Below, piece by piece: positions 26,558 through 34,763 of a stretch of 64,000 nucleotides of DNA (position 1 is its first letter; each line of letters opens with the position of its first letter). The notes beneath the pieces are model-generated. The model saw only the letters and a list, made by a program, of their open reading frames with translations, was not told the origin of the DNA and made no database searches. The position numbers and the translations under genes were made by a program. Origin of the DNA: Mycobacteroides chelonae (lineage in GTDB: Bacteria > Actinomycetota > Actinomycetes > Mycobacteriales > Mycobacteriaceae); the NCBI RefSeq assembly GCF_016767715.1, contig NZ_CP050145.1, positions 4,712,001 through 4,776,000 on the forward strand, written 5' to 3'.

Positions 26558-27410
26558 CGAACCTTGCGCCAGCGTCGACTCCCCACAACGCCATGGTGAG
26601 AAGCATGTTCACGATGATCACGACGGTGATGGCAGCACGCATCGCGTGTCCGGCGGCCACACCCACGCCCTCGGGTCCACCCGAGGCGTTGAATCCGAAG
26701 TAGCACTGGATGGTTGAGGCGATCCAGACGAAGACGACGGCCTTGATCACCGAGTAGACAATGTCGGTGCCGCTCAGCATCATCGTGAAGTAGTGGTTGT
26801 AGGCACCGCCGATCGAGCCGCCGCTAGAGATCCCGACAAGCAGGCGGCACGTGATGTAGCTGATGACCAGGCACAGCAGGTACAGCGGAACCACCGCCAC
26901 GGTGGAAGCCATCAATCGAGTGGTGACCAGGTACGGGATGGGCCGGATCGCCAGCGCGTCCAGTGCGTCGATCTCCTCGTTGATGCGCTGAGCACCCAGC
27001 TGCGCGGTGAAGCGGCAACCGGCCTGCATCGCGAAGGCGAGGGCCGCCATCACCGGCGCCAACTCACGGGTCGACACCAAGGAGGAGATGAATCCCGTGG
27101 CCGGCCCCAAGCCGATGATGTTCAGCAGGTTGTAGGCCTCGATACCGATCAGGGCACCGATCGTGGCACCCAACACCGCGGCCACGCCGACGGTTCCGCC
27201 ACCGGTGACCAGCGAGCCATTACCCCAGGTGACGTCGGCCAGCAGCCGGAAGAACTCCTTGGAGTAGTAGCGCAGCGCGTTCGGGATGGAGGCAATGGCC
27301 TCCACGAAGAACGCCAGCATGTGTCCGAGCCGCCGAATCGACTGGGCGACCCGATGCCCGGCATCGATGATCGGCTGGACGCCCTTGGGGCGGTATGTAG
27401 AGATAGTCAT
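26550..27410 (-). CDS. yrbEB: YrbE-type (MlaE family) ABC transporter permease B
   Basis: Permease subunit of the Mce lipid transporter, 286 residues with five to six helices. The conserved MlaE segment is present: GCRFTAQLGAQRINEEIDALD, then IRPIPYLVTTRLMAS, which contacts the ATPase. The ATPase (MceG/Mkl) is normally encoded elsewhere and is not in this window. It follows yrbEA by 9 bases. Confidence 0.94.
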   Translation of the reverse strand: MTISTYRPKGVQPIIDAGHRVAQSIRRLGHMLAFFVEAIASIPNALRYYSKEFFRLLADVTWGNGSLVTGGGTVGVAAVLGATIGALIGIEAYNLLNIIGLGPATGFISSLVSTRELAPVMAALAFAMQAGCRFTAQLGAQRINEEIDALDALAIRPIPYLVTTRLMASTVAVVPLYLLCLVISYITCRLLVGISSGGSIGGAYNHYFTMMLSGTDIVYSVIKAVVFVWIASTIQCYFGFNASGGPEGVGVAAGHAMRAAITVVIIVNMLLTMALWGVDAGARFGG

Positions 27411-27419
27411 GACGCGCCC

Positions 27420-28286
27420 CTATATCCCATGCCGGGGGAAGACCATGACGTACACCTGGCTGACGAGCACGTTGATCAGCATGAGCACCAAGATCGACTC
27501 GACGACCGCGGCATTCACGGAGTTGGCGACACCTGCGGGACCACCCTTGGTGGTCAATCCCTTGTCACAGGCGACGATGGCGACGATGAGGCCGTAAAGG
27601 ATCGCCTTGAGCAGCGCCAGGATCAGGTCGTCGACCCGGGTGAACGACGCGAAGGTCGCGACGAAGCTTCCGGGTGCGCCGTGCTGGAAGTAGACGTTGA
27701 ACAAATAGCTGGCCAGGAAGCCGACAAAGCAGGTGGTGCCCGTGAGGCCGACACCGACGAGAACCGCAGCGGCCACGCGTGGGACGACGAGCCGCCGAAT
27801 TACCGAGACACCCATGACTTCCATGGCATCTATCTCTTCGCGCATGGTTCGTGACCCCAGGTCCGCGGTGATGGCCGAGCCCACCGCGGAGGCCATCAGC
27901 ACCGCGGCAACCAGCGAGGCGCCCTGACGCACGATCGCGACACCACTTGCCGCACCTGCCAACGAGGACGCACCAACCTGGCCCGCGAGCAGGGCGAACT
28001 GGATCGACAAGGTGACGCCGATCGGAATGGCCACCAGCAGCGTCGGGACCACCGCGCTGCCCGCCATGAACGCACCCTGGTGGATGAATTCCTTCCACGG
28101 GAACGCGCGGTGGATGAGGTCCGAGAACATGTACTGCATCGCCCGTACACCGAGGACGATCTGGCTGCCTGCGGTTTCTACCGCCTGCACCGGGTGCTTG
28201 CGTACGTACTCCTTGAGGGCGCCGGATACGGCGTCACGAGACGGTGTTGCGGGGCGGCCGGTACCGGCCGTGTCGAAAGTGGTCAT
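27420..28286 (-). CDS. yrbEA: YrbE-type (MlaE family) ABC transporter permease A
   Basis: First gene of the mce operon, 288 residues from the ATG at 28286 (MTTFDTAGTGRPATPS). The frame is open to 28388, but the extra 34 residues are not membrane-like and not expected in the family. Five to six helices and the EQ-loop-like segment LGSRTMREEIDAMEVMGVS are visible. No fadD or GntR/TetR regulator precedes it, unlike the mce1 locus of M. tuberculosis. A dyad and weak promoter lie at 28430-28475. Confidence 0.93.
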   Translation of the reverse strand: MTTFDTAGTGRPATPSRDAVSGALKEYVRKHPVQAVETAGSQIVLGVRAMQYMFSDLIHRAFPWKEFIHQGAFMAGSAVVPTLLVAIPIGVTLSIQFALLAGQVGASSLAGAASGVAIVRQGASLVAAVLMASAVGSAITADLGSRTMREEIDAMEVMGVSVIRRLVVPRVAAAVLVGVGLTGTTCFVGFLASYLFNVYFQHGAPGSFVATFASFTRVDDLILALLKAILYGLIVAIVACDKGLTTKGGPAGVANSVNAAVVESILVLMLINVLVSQVYVMVFPRHGI

Positions 28287-28650
28287 CACGCGCTCACGAT
28301 CGAATGCACCGAATACCCCAGGGCAACACGTCCGTGTGCTGGCTGACCCACGTGATGCCCTCTCGTCCAAACCTCTCGGGCCCACCATCTTCGCTGGTCA
28401 CAGAGAAAGCACGGCCCAAACTGAGCAGTAACATAACACCTGACTGACGTGATCTACACATCGTCGTAGATCACGGTGAGATTTTGGACACTCTGCTATA
28501 TGCGCTGTCTAAACGATGGACAAATCGCAGGTCGCGATTTCATTGGGCGAGAATAGCTATCACACCGACTGGCGTGCAGTTTCTCACCCTTGTCACGGAC
28601 CGGCCGAAATGAGCTGTGGCCCCGAGCCTCTAACGCGATATCCCGGTCGG
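28287..28650. other. 363-base intergenic region upstream of the mce operon
   Basis: No gene seen. Both flanking genes are on the minus strand, so this holds the end of the lipid operon and the mce promoter region. The part nearest yrbEA (28287-28429) would be a 5' untranslated leader of about 140 bases. The part from 28476 to 28650 is slightly AT-richer and shows no strong hairpin or motif to me. Confidence 0.5.
28430..28475 (-). promoter_or_regulatory. mce operon promoter candidate with 10-bp dyad
   Basis: Perfect inverted repeat CGTGATCTAC (28448-28457) and GTAGATCACG (28466-28475) with an 8-base spacer. On the minus strand TATGTT (28435-28430) could be a -10 box and TGTAGA (28458-28453) a weak -35 box at 17-base spacing, inside the dyad. 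A repressor bound to the dyad would therefore block the promoter. The arrangement suits a TetR- or GntR-type factor encoded elsewhere. Confidence 0.5.
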
Positions 28651-29100
28651 CTAGGCGATAAAGCGCGAAATCGATTCGGCCACACAAGCCGGCTTGTCGA
28701 CGCCTTCGATCTCGACGGTCGTCAAGATCGTCACGTCCACGGCGCCCGGCTTCTGTTCGACATGGGTCACCTCGGCCCGGGCACGCAGTCGCGATCCCAC
28801 CAGGACCGGGTTGAGGAATCGAATCTTGTTGTACCCGTAATTGATCCCCATCGCGATGTTGTCGACCCGAATCAGCTGGAACTGAAACTGCGGCAGTAGC
28901 GACAACGTGAGCAGCCCGTGGGCAATGGTGCCACCGAACGGGCCATCAGCGGCCCGTTCGGTATCGACGTGAATCCATTGGTGGTCACCGGTGGCGTCGG
29001 CAAAGGTGTTGACCCGCTCCTGATCGACCACAAGCCAATCGGTGGCCCCGAGATCACCCACCGCGACGTCGGCAATTCCGTTGAACACCTTGGTGGTCAC
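28651..29100 (-). CDS. MaoC-like (R)-specific 3-hydroxyacyl-thioester dehydratase, HtdZ-like
   Basis: Single hot-dog hydratase, 149 residues. The catalytic (R)-hydratase motif is intact: FADATGDHQWIHVDTERAAD with Asp and His, then FGGTIAHGLLTLSLLP. It closely resembles M. tuberculosis HtdZ (Rv0130) as I recall it. Acts on acyl-CoA or acyl-ACP. GTG start overlaps the MDR reductase stop by 4 bases (GTGA). With the SDR and MDR genes it could make a reductase-dehydratase-reductase set for acyl thioesters, which is inference. Confidence 0.88.
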   Translation of the reverse strand: MTTKVFNGIADVAVGDLGATDWLVVDQERVNTFADATGDHQWIHVDTERAADGPFGGTIAHGLLTLSLLPQFQFQLIRVDNIAMGINYGYNKIRFLNPVLVGSRLRARAEVTHVEQKPGAVDVTILTTVEIEGVDKPACVAESISRFIA

Positions 29101-30059
29101 GGAACGAGGACCATCTTCCCGTAGACCTTTCCATCGGCGAAGTCCTGGAGCGCCTGACGGCCCTCCGACAACGGTATCCGCGCGCTCACCGGCGGCCGCA
29201 TGCCCTCGGCCACCAACTTCTCCAACCCCGCCTGGGTCTCATAGAGGTAATCCGTATGGGTGCGCAGGAATTCGCCCCAGGCCACACCGATCAGCGAGGC
29301 GTTGCGCAGCAGCAGCCGATTCACCTTGATTGTCGGTATCGCACCGGCCGCAAATCCGACGACCAACAGCCTGCCTTCGGAGGCCAGGGTGCGTACCGCG
29401 TCGTCAAAGGCGGGCCCACCGATGGGATCCACCACCATGTCGACACCGACACCGCCGGTCGCCTCGCGCACCGCCTTAGCCCAGCCATCCTCGAGGGGCA
29501 GGACGATATCGGCACCGACACTCTTGACGAATTCCGTTGCGGCGGTCCGGTTGACGACCGCGATCACCTTGGCCCCCAGGCCCTTGGCAATCTGGATGGC
29601 GGCAGTTCCGATACCGCCGGCCGCACCGAGTACCAGCACCGTCTCCCCCGCACGCAGTTGTCCACGGCGGGCGTACGCGAAGTACATCGTGTGGTAGTTC
29701 GCGATGAGGGCGACGGCCTCGGCATCGTCTAGCTGCGGGGGCGTCGGAAGAATGTTGGATGGCGCCACTGCCACCCGTTCGGCATACCCGCCAATGAAAT
29801 TGAAGGCCATCACCCGGTCACCGGGGTTGATCCCCGAACCCGCGGGTGCCGACCGCACGACCCCGGCGGTTTCGATACCTGGGACGAACGGAGGCTCCAT
29901 TCGTAACTGGTACTCGCCCTTGGTCATCAGGTAGTCGGGAAAACAGACTCCCGCGGCCTTGACGTCGACGACCACGACGTTGTCACCGCGCGGCTCCTCG
30001 ACATCGGTGTAGACCAGCCCCTCTGGGCCCGACAGCGACTGCGCCTGTACAGCTTTCAT
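29097..30059 (-). CDS. zinc-free MDR family NADPH:quinone oxidoreductase/enoyl reductase-like
   Basis: 320 residues from the ATG at 30059 (MKAVQAQSLSGPEGLVYTDV), overlapping the SDR stop by 4 bases. Medium-chain reductase with GroES-like N-domain and Rossmann loop VLGAAGGIGTAAIQIAKGLG (AXXGXG quinone-reductase type); zinc ligands are absent. Gene order matches Rv0149 next to Rv0148 in M. tuberculosis as I recall. Substrate unknown; quinones or 2-enoyl thioesters are the family options. Confidence 0.88.
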   Translation of the reverse strand: MKAVQAQSLSGPEGLVYTDVEEPRGDNVVVVDVKAAGVCFPDYLMTKGEYQLRMEPPFVPGIETAGVVRSAPAGSGINPGDRVMAFNFIGGYAERVAVAPSNILPTPPQLDDAEAVALIANYHTMYFAYARRGQLRAGETVLVLGAAGGIGTAAIQIAKGLGAKVIAVVNRTAATEFVKSVGADIVLPLEDGWAKAVREATGGVGVDMVVDPIGGPAFDDAVRTLASEGRLLVVGFAAGAIPTIKVNRLLLRNASLIGVAWGEFLRTHTDYLYETQAGLEKLVAEGMRPPVSARIPLSEGRQALQDFADGKVYGKMVLVP

Positions 30060-30922
30060 GCGAGCGAAGGAGGGCCGGCCTTGACCGCATTCGACAGATC
30101 CGCGATCTGCGACCACTTCTCGGCAACCTCGTCGACGGTGGGCGGGGTCTCGAAGTCCGCACCGGCGTTCTCGAACAGCGCGACGCGTTGCACCTTGCCG
30201 CCACCGACGACGAAAACCGAGCCGTTATCGGTGCTTTCCTCGGTGCACAGGTATCCGACAACCGGGGCGACGAAGGACGGTGGCAGCTTGTCCAGCACAG
30301 CCTCCGGGGCGATATCGGCTGTCATCCGGGTGGCCGCGATCGGCGCGATCGCGTTGGAGTGGATGTTGTACTTGGCGCCCTCCAACGCGAGGGTGTTGAT
30401 GAGCCCAACGAGTCCCAGCTTCGCGGCGCTGTAGTTGGCCTGCCCGAAGTTGCCGAACAGACCACTGGTCGAGGTGGCGACCACGATGCGGCCGTAACCC
30501 TGCTCGCGGAAATGCGGCCATGCGGCGCGGGTGATGTTGTATCCGCCGTACAGGTGAACCTGTTGCACCGCATGCCAACTGTCATAGGTCATCTTGTGGA
30601 AAGTGCCGTCTCGCAGGATGCCGGCGTTGCTGACTACACCGTGGATGGCGCCGAACTCTTCGACCGCGGTCTTGACGATGTTGGCGGCGCCCTCTTCGGT
30701 AGCGACACTGTCGTAGTTGGCAACGGCGCGGCCCCCGGCCGCCTTGATCTCGTCAACCACGCTATCGGCCATGGCGGACCCGGCACCGGATCCGTCTCGG
30801 GCACCACCTAAGTCGTTGACGACCACCGAGGCGCCCTCGCCGGCGAGGGTGAGGGCGTACTCACGGCCCAGGCCTCCACCGGCTCCGGTCACGACAATTA
30901 CCCGGTCTTGCACTCCCGGCAT
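30056..30922 (-). CDS. short-chain dehydrogenase/reductase, Rv0148-like (MFE-2 hydroxyacyl-CoA dehydrogenase type)
   Basis: 288 residues with a TGAGGGLGREYALTLAGEGA cofactor loop, NAG motif (VVSNAGILRDGTFHKM), catalytic Ser (VVATSTSGLFGNFG) and YSAAKLG. The NDLGG segment and overall pattern match the dehydrogenase part of eukaryotic multifunctional enzyme type 2, acting on (R)-3-hydroxyacyl-CoA. With the downstream HtdZ-like hydratase the pair resembles MFE-2 split in two genes. ATG at 30922; 66 bases separate it from the aldehyde dehydrogenase. Confidence 0.9.
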   Translation of the reverse strand: MPGVQDRVIVVTGAGGGLGREYALTLAGEGASVVVNDLGGARDGSGAGSAMADSVVDEIKAAGGRAVANYDSVATEEGAANIVKTAVEEFGAIHGVVSNAGILRDGTFHKMTYDSWHAVQQVHLYGGYNITRAAWPHFREQGYGRIVVATSTSGLFGNFGQANYSAAKLGLVGLINTLALEGAKYNIHSNAIAPIAATRMTADIAPEAVLDKLPPSFVAPVVGYLCTEESTDNGSVFVVGGGKVQRVALFENAGADFETPPTVDEVAEKWSQIADLSNAVKAGPPSLA

Positions 30923-30988
30923 GCAGAACTCCTAATTCACTTGGCACTTCATTGGGTTGCTGAATGATATGGAGGACGAAAACTACAA

Positions 30989-32407
30989 CTACATAAGCTT
31001 TTTCATCAGCTTAAGGTTCTTCTCCAGGTACGGCGGGTACGGAAGCTTGAGGTCCATCTTGGTGCTCTTGTACAGAGTCGACTTGAGGTGACTGAACTCG
31101 TCGAATCCGGCCTTGCCGTGGTAGGCGCCCATACCGCTGGCACCGACTCCGCCGAAGGGCAGGTTCGGGATGACGGCGTGGTACAGCAGATGATTGATCA
31201 CGGTGCCACCCGCGGGCACATCGTCGATGAATCGGTTGCCGATGCGCTTCGACTCCGTAAAGGCATAGGCTGCCAGCGGCTTTGGCCGCGAATTGATGAA
31301 GTCGATGGCGTCGTCAAGGGTGTCCGCCGTCAACACCGGAAGGATCGGGCCGAAGATCTCGTTCTGCATGAGCGGTTCGTCAGCGCTGGGATCAACAACG
31401 ATCGTCGGCTCAATGGTCAGCGCGGACGCGTCGGAGGCACCGCCGGTGGCGACCTCTCCTTCGGTCGCGGCCAAGTAGCCCACCAGACGATCGAACTGGC
31501 GCTGGTTCACCACGCGCAGTCCCTTGGATTCCTTGTCCGCCTGGAAATCTGCCCATGCCGCGGTGATCTTCTCGACCAGCTCATCGCGAACCGCCGGGTC
31601 CACCAGGACATAGTCGGGAGCCAGACACACCTGACCGGAGTTGAGGCCCTTCATGTATCCGATGCGGCGGGCGGCCACTTCGATGTTGGCATCGGCGGCG
31701 ACGTAGACCGGCGACTTGCCACCCAATTCCAGTGCGACCGGTGTCAGGTGTTGTGCGGCGCCTTCCAGAATGCGCTTGCCGATCTCGGTGCCGCCGGTGA
31801 ACAGAGCCTTGTCAAAACCCTGCGCCAGCAGTTCCTGTGTCACCGACCCGTCGCCCTCGACAACAGCAACGGCGTGCGGGTCGAGGTACTGCGGAATGAG
31901 TTTGGCCATCAACGCCGAGGAAGCGGGCGCGATCTCCGAAGGCTTGATGGCCACGGTGTTGCCAGCGGCCAACGCACCGACCACGGGACCCAGCGTCAGA
32001 TACAGCGGGAAGTTCCACGCACCGATGACGAGCACTGTGCCGTAGGGCTCCGGTACCGACCATGCCTTGGCCGGTTGCTGTGCCAACGGAAGACCCCGTA
32101 CCCGCTTGCGTCGCATCCAGCGCCGCAGGTTCTTGCGCGCATAGACCACCTCGACAACCGACCCGACCACGTCGGCGATCCAGGCCTCGGCCGACGAGCG
32201 ACCCAAGTCCTCGTGCAATGCGGTGGCGATCGCCGCCTCGTTCTCGGAGAAAAGTCGCTCCAAGCCGACGAGCTGCGCCTTGCGCCAGTGGTACTCGCGG
32301 GTCCGGCCTGTTGCGAACGTCTCCCGCAGGCCCCGGACGATCCCCGGAATGCGGGAAGGCTCGGACGCAGCGTGCTGGTCGGCAGGCGTAGAGATCTCGG
32401 TGGTCAT
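30989..32407 (-). CDS. aldehyde dehydrogenase family protein, Rv0147-like
   Basis: NAD(P)-dependent aldehyde dehydrogenase, 472 residues from the ATG at 32407, chosen for its AGAGGA ribosome binding site; the frame is open 13 codons further up. Seen: VLVIGAWNFPLYLTLGPVVG, catalytic Glu in ALELGGKSP, catalytic Cys in GLNSGQVCLAPDYVLV. The profile (short form, C-terminal hydrophobic end KLPYPPYLEKNLKLMKKLM) is that of fatty aldehyde dehydrogenases. Gene order matches Rv0147 of M. tuberculosis from memory. Confidence 0.92.
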   Translation of the reverse strand: MTTEISTPADQHAASEPSRIPGIVRGLRETFATGRTREYHWRKAQLVGLERLFSENEAAIATALHEDLGRSSAEAWIADVVGSVVEVVYARKNLRRWMRRKRVRGLPLAQQPAKAWSVPEPYGTVLVIGAWNFPLYLTLGPVVGALAAGNTVAIKPSEIAPASSALMAKLIPQYLDPHAVAVVEGDGSVTQELLAQGFDKALFTGGTEIGKRILEGAAQHLTPVALELGGKSPVYVAADANIEVAARRIGYMKGLNSGQVCLAPDYVLVDPAVRDELVEKITAAWADFQADKESKGLRVVNQRQFDRLVGYLAATEGEVATGGASDASALTIEPTIVVDPSADEPLMQNEIFGPILPVLTADTLDDAIDFINSRPKPLAAYAFTESKRIGNRFIDDVPAGGTVINHLLYHAVIPNLPFGGVGASGMGAYHGKAGFDEFSHLKSTLYKSTKMDLKLPYPPYLEKNLKLMKKLM

Positions 32408-32563
32408 ATCCGTTCCTCTCGATGGCACGCTCATCAGTGAGTGCATCTACGCAGGTCACGTACGCGCATACGGACCAGCGATGGCAGCTACGTGAGCTGT
32501 ATCACCGATGGTAACCAACCAGTTGGGACCTGAGAACCCCGCACCCCTGAGGGCCGCGCTCCA

Positions 32564-33514
32564 TCAGCCCTTGAGCTCGGCTTCTATCAGGGTGTTTCCC
32601 CGTATGTCTTCTTCCGAGTGCACCAGTCGGCCGGCATCCGCCATCTCGGCCTCGGCCGGAATCGCCCGGACCGTCCACCCACGCCCGGCGAGCCATTGCG
32701 GAACATCGGTGCGGTTCTCGTCGTGGTACATCAGCGATCCGACGTCCAGGGACTCGCCCTCGATTCCCGCCAGCTTGCGGGCCCGATCGAAGTGTTCACG
32801 CATCTTCCTGCGGACCTCATGCCGTTTGGCGTTGTCCGGCCCGACGGCCTCGACGGCGATCCGGCTGCCCGGTGCGCTCTGATCCACGATCAGTTCGAAG
32901 AGCCTGTCCTGCGCCTCGGTCGGCAGGTACATGAGCAGGCCTTCGGCCAGCCACGCCGTGGGCGCAGTGACGTCGAATCCCTCGCGTTGCAGCGCGACCG
33001 GCCAATCCTGCCGAAGGTCGACGGCCACCTCACGGCGCAGGCAGGCAGAGCGCACGTCGTGCTCGTCGAGTGTCTGACGCTTGTACTGCAACACGAGTGG
33101 CTGGTCGATTTCGTACACGGTGGTACCGGCCGGCCAGTCCAGGCGATACGCACGCGAGTCCAGGCCAGCGGCCAGGATCACCACTTGGGTGATTCCCGCC
33201 CGCGAAGCCCGCTCGAAGAAACCATCGAAGAATCGCGTGCGGACGGCCTGATAGTCCACCGCGTACTGCATGATGCGGTCGGCTTCGGGATCGAGCTCGG
33301 CAAGCTGCTGTCGTACGTCGTCGCTCGCAATCACCGACCATGCCCCGGCACCGGCACGCTCCACGAGAAGCTGCGCAAAAGGGTCCCTGATCAGTGGCGC
33401 GTCACTGCGGGTTTCAGCCGCCCGCGCGGCGGCCACCATGACCGCGGTGGCGCCCACGCTGCTCGCGATGTCCCAGCTGTCGTCGTCGGAGCGCGCGGTG
33501 GTCACGTTGCTCAC
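32564..33514 (-). CDS. class I SAM-dependent methyltransferase, TIGR00027 family (paralogue 5)
   Basis: 316 residues. Seen: DDSWDIASSVGATAVMVAAARA, LAAGLDSRAYRLDWPAG, YEIDQPLVLQYK and AEGLLMYLPTEAQDRLFELI. The GLDSRAYRLDWPAGTTV form is shared with paralogue 6 and differs from the four at 10-14 kb. It starts with GTG overlapping the paralogue 6 stop by 4 bases. The pair lies before the aldehyde dehydrogenase gene, the same order as Rv0145-Rv0146-Rv0147 of M. tuberculosis. Confidence 0.88.
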   Translation of the reverse strand: MSNVTTARSDDDSWDIASSVGATAVMVAAARAAETRSDAPLIRDPFAQLLVERAGAGAWSVIASDDVRQQLAELDPEADRIMQYAVDYQAVRTRFFDGFFERASRAGITQVVILAAGLDSRAYRLDWPAGTTVYEIDQPLVLQYKRQTLDEHDVRSACLRREVAVDLRQDWPVALQREGFDVTAPTAWLAEGLLMYLPTEAQDRLFELIVDQSAPGSRIAVEAVGPDNAKRHEVRRKMREHFDRARKLAGIEGESLDVGSLMYHDENRTDVPQWLAGRGWTVRAIPAEAEMADAGRLVHSEEDIRGNTLIEAELKG

Positions 33515-34428
33515 CGGAGTTCACCCTGGATCAGCTGGCCGCGGAATGTCCCCTGTTCGACGTCCTCGGTCACCGGCCTGCCCAGCCGTGCCATCTCGTC
33601 GTGCGCATCGGTCTTGGTCACCGACCAACCGTGTGCACCAAGCCATTCCGCAGGATCGGCGCGGTTCTCATCTTCGTAGATCAAGTTCTCGATCGCGACG
33701 TCGACATCCACGGCGGTCTTGAATGCGGCTCGCACCTGCTCCCGACGGGCGGCTTCCTCCTCGCTCTCGTCCAGAACCAGCTTTCCCTCATACCCCTCGA
33801 CCGCGATGTGGCTGCCCGGAGCGCTCAACGCACCGATGCTGGCGAACAGACTGTCTTGGGCGTCGGCGGGCAGATACGGCAACAGGCCCTCGGCCAGCCA
33901 TGCGGTGGGTTTCGCGGCATCGAACCCCGCCTCACGCAAGGCGGCCGGCCAGTCCTCGCGCAGATCGATGGCTACGGCGTGCCGTTGCGCCTTCGGTTCA
34001 TGGGCGGCCAGTGCGGCGGCCTTGAATTCCAGAACCTGCGGCTGGTCGATTTCGAACACCGTGGTGCCGGCCGGCCAGTCGAGGCGGTAGGCGCGCGAAT
34101 CCAGACCAGAGGCCAAGATGACCATCTGCCGGATGCCCGCAGCCGCCGCTGCCAGAAAGTAGGCGTCGAAGAAATTGGTGCGGGTGGCCTGGTAGTCGAC
34201 CATCCGTCCGTAGATCCGGCCCGCCTCGGGATCTGGCCACTCGATGTCGCCGGCCGCCAAACGCTCCCAGCCAGTCGATTTACCGGTCGCGTCAACGAGT
34301 ATCTGCGCGAACGGATCGTGGATGAGCGCGTCGGTCCGCAGCGTCTCGGTGGCGCGTGCGGCCGCCACCCCGAGGGCGGTGGCCCCCACGCTGGAAGTGA
34401 TGTCCCAGGTGTCCCCGTCGACCCGCAT
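33511..34428 (-). CDS. class I SAM-dependent methyltransferase, TIGR00027 family (paralogue 6)
   Basis: 305 residues from the ATG at 34428, which has GAGAGGAG five to six bases upstream; ten more codons are open but unneeded. Seen: RVDGDTWDITSSVGATALG, LASGLDSRAYRLDWPAG, FEIDQPQVLEFK and AEGLLPYLPADAQDSLFASI. First gene of the operon that continues through the aldehyde dehydrogenase and SDR. Confidence 0.88.
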   Translation of the reverse strand: MRVDGDTWDITSSVGATALGVAAARATETLRTDALIHDPFAQILVDATGKSTGWERLAAGDIEWPDPEAGRIYGRMVDYQATRTNFFDAYFLAAAAAGIRQMVILASGLDSRAYRLDWPAGTTVFEIDQPQVLEFKAAALAAHEPKAQRHAVAIDLREDWPAALREAGFDAAKPTAWLAEGLLPYLPADAQDSLFASIGALSAPGSHIAVEGYEGKLVLDESEEEAARREQVRAAFKTAVDVDVAIENLIYEDENRADPAEWLGAHGWSVTKTDAHDEMARLGRPVTEDVEQGTFRGQLIQGELR

Positions 34429-34763
34429 GCGGCTCCTCTCAAGGCAAACTAGACCCAATAGTGAGCAATGCTACCGATCTCCGTCGATGACCGGCATTGT
34501 GCGACGGGTCACATTCACCCAGGTGAGACCCAGGTAACCGAGCCCTAAATTCATTTGCCCGTTGCGTTTCGAGCACTGTGCTGGAGGACGTCAACCTCCC
34601 GGACACACTTCATCGATTTGTGCAGTTCCTACCCGAATCTCACATAGGGTTCATGAGCGCATCCGCCTAGATACCCACCCTGGCGGAGTTCGCTAGCAGA
34701 CACATCATTAAAATTCGGTTCAGCAGATAGCTCAGAAGAGTTTGAAAGGGGAGGGCGCTTCCA
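34429..34763. other. 335-base divergent intergenic region
   Basis: No gene seen. It separates the minus-strand methyltransferase operon from the plus-strand ketosynthase. TAAAAT at 34709-34714 is a candidate -10 for the ketosynthase, with no good -35 box; GGGGAGGG sits before its ATG. A short direct repeat of ACCCAGGT occurs twice around 34517-34536. It is AT-richer near 34700-34740 than the flanking genes. Confidence 0.45.
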
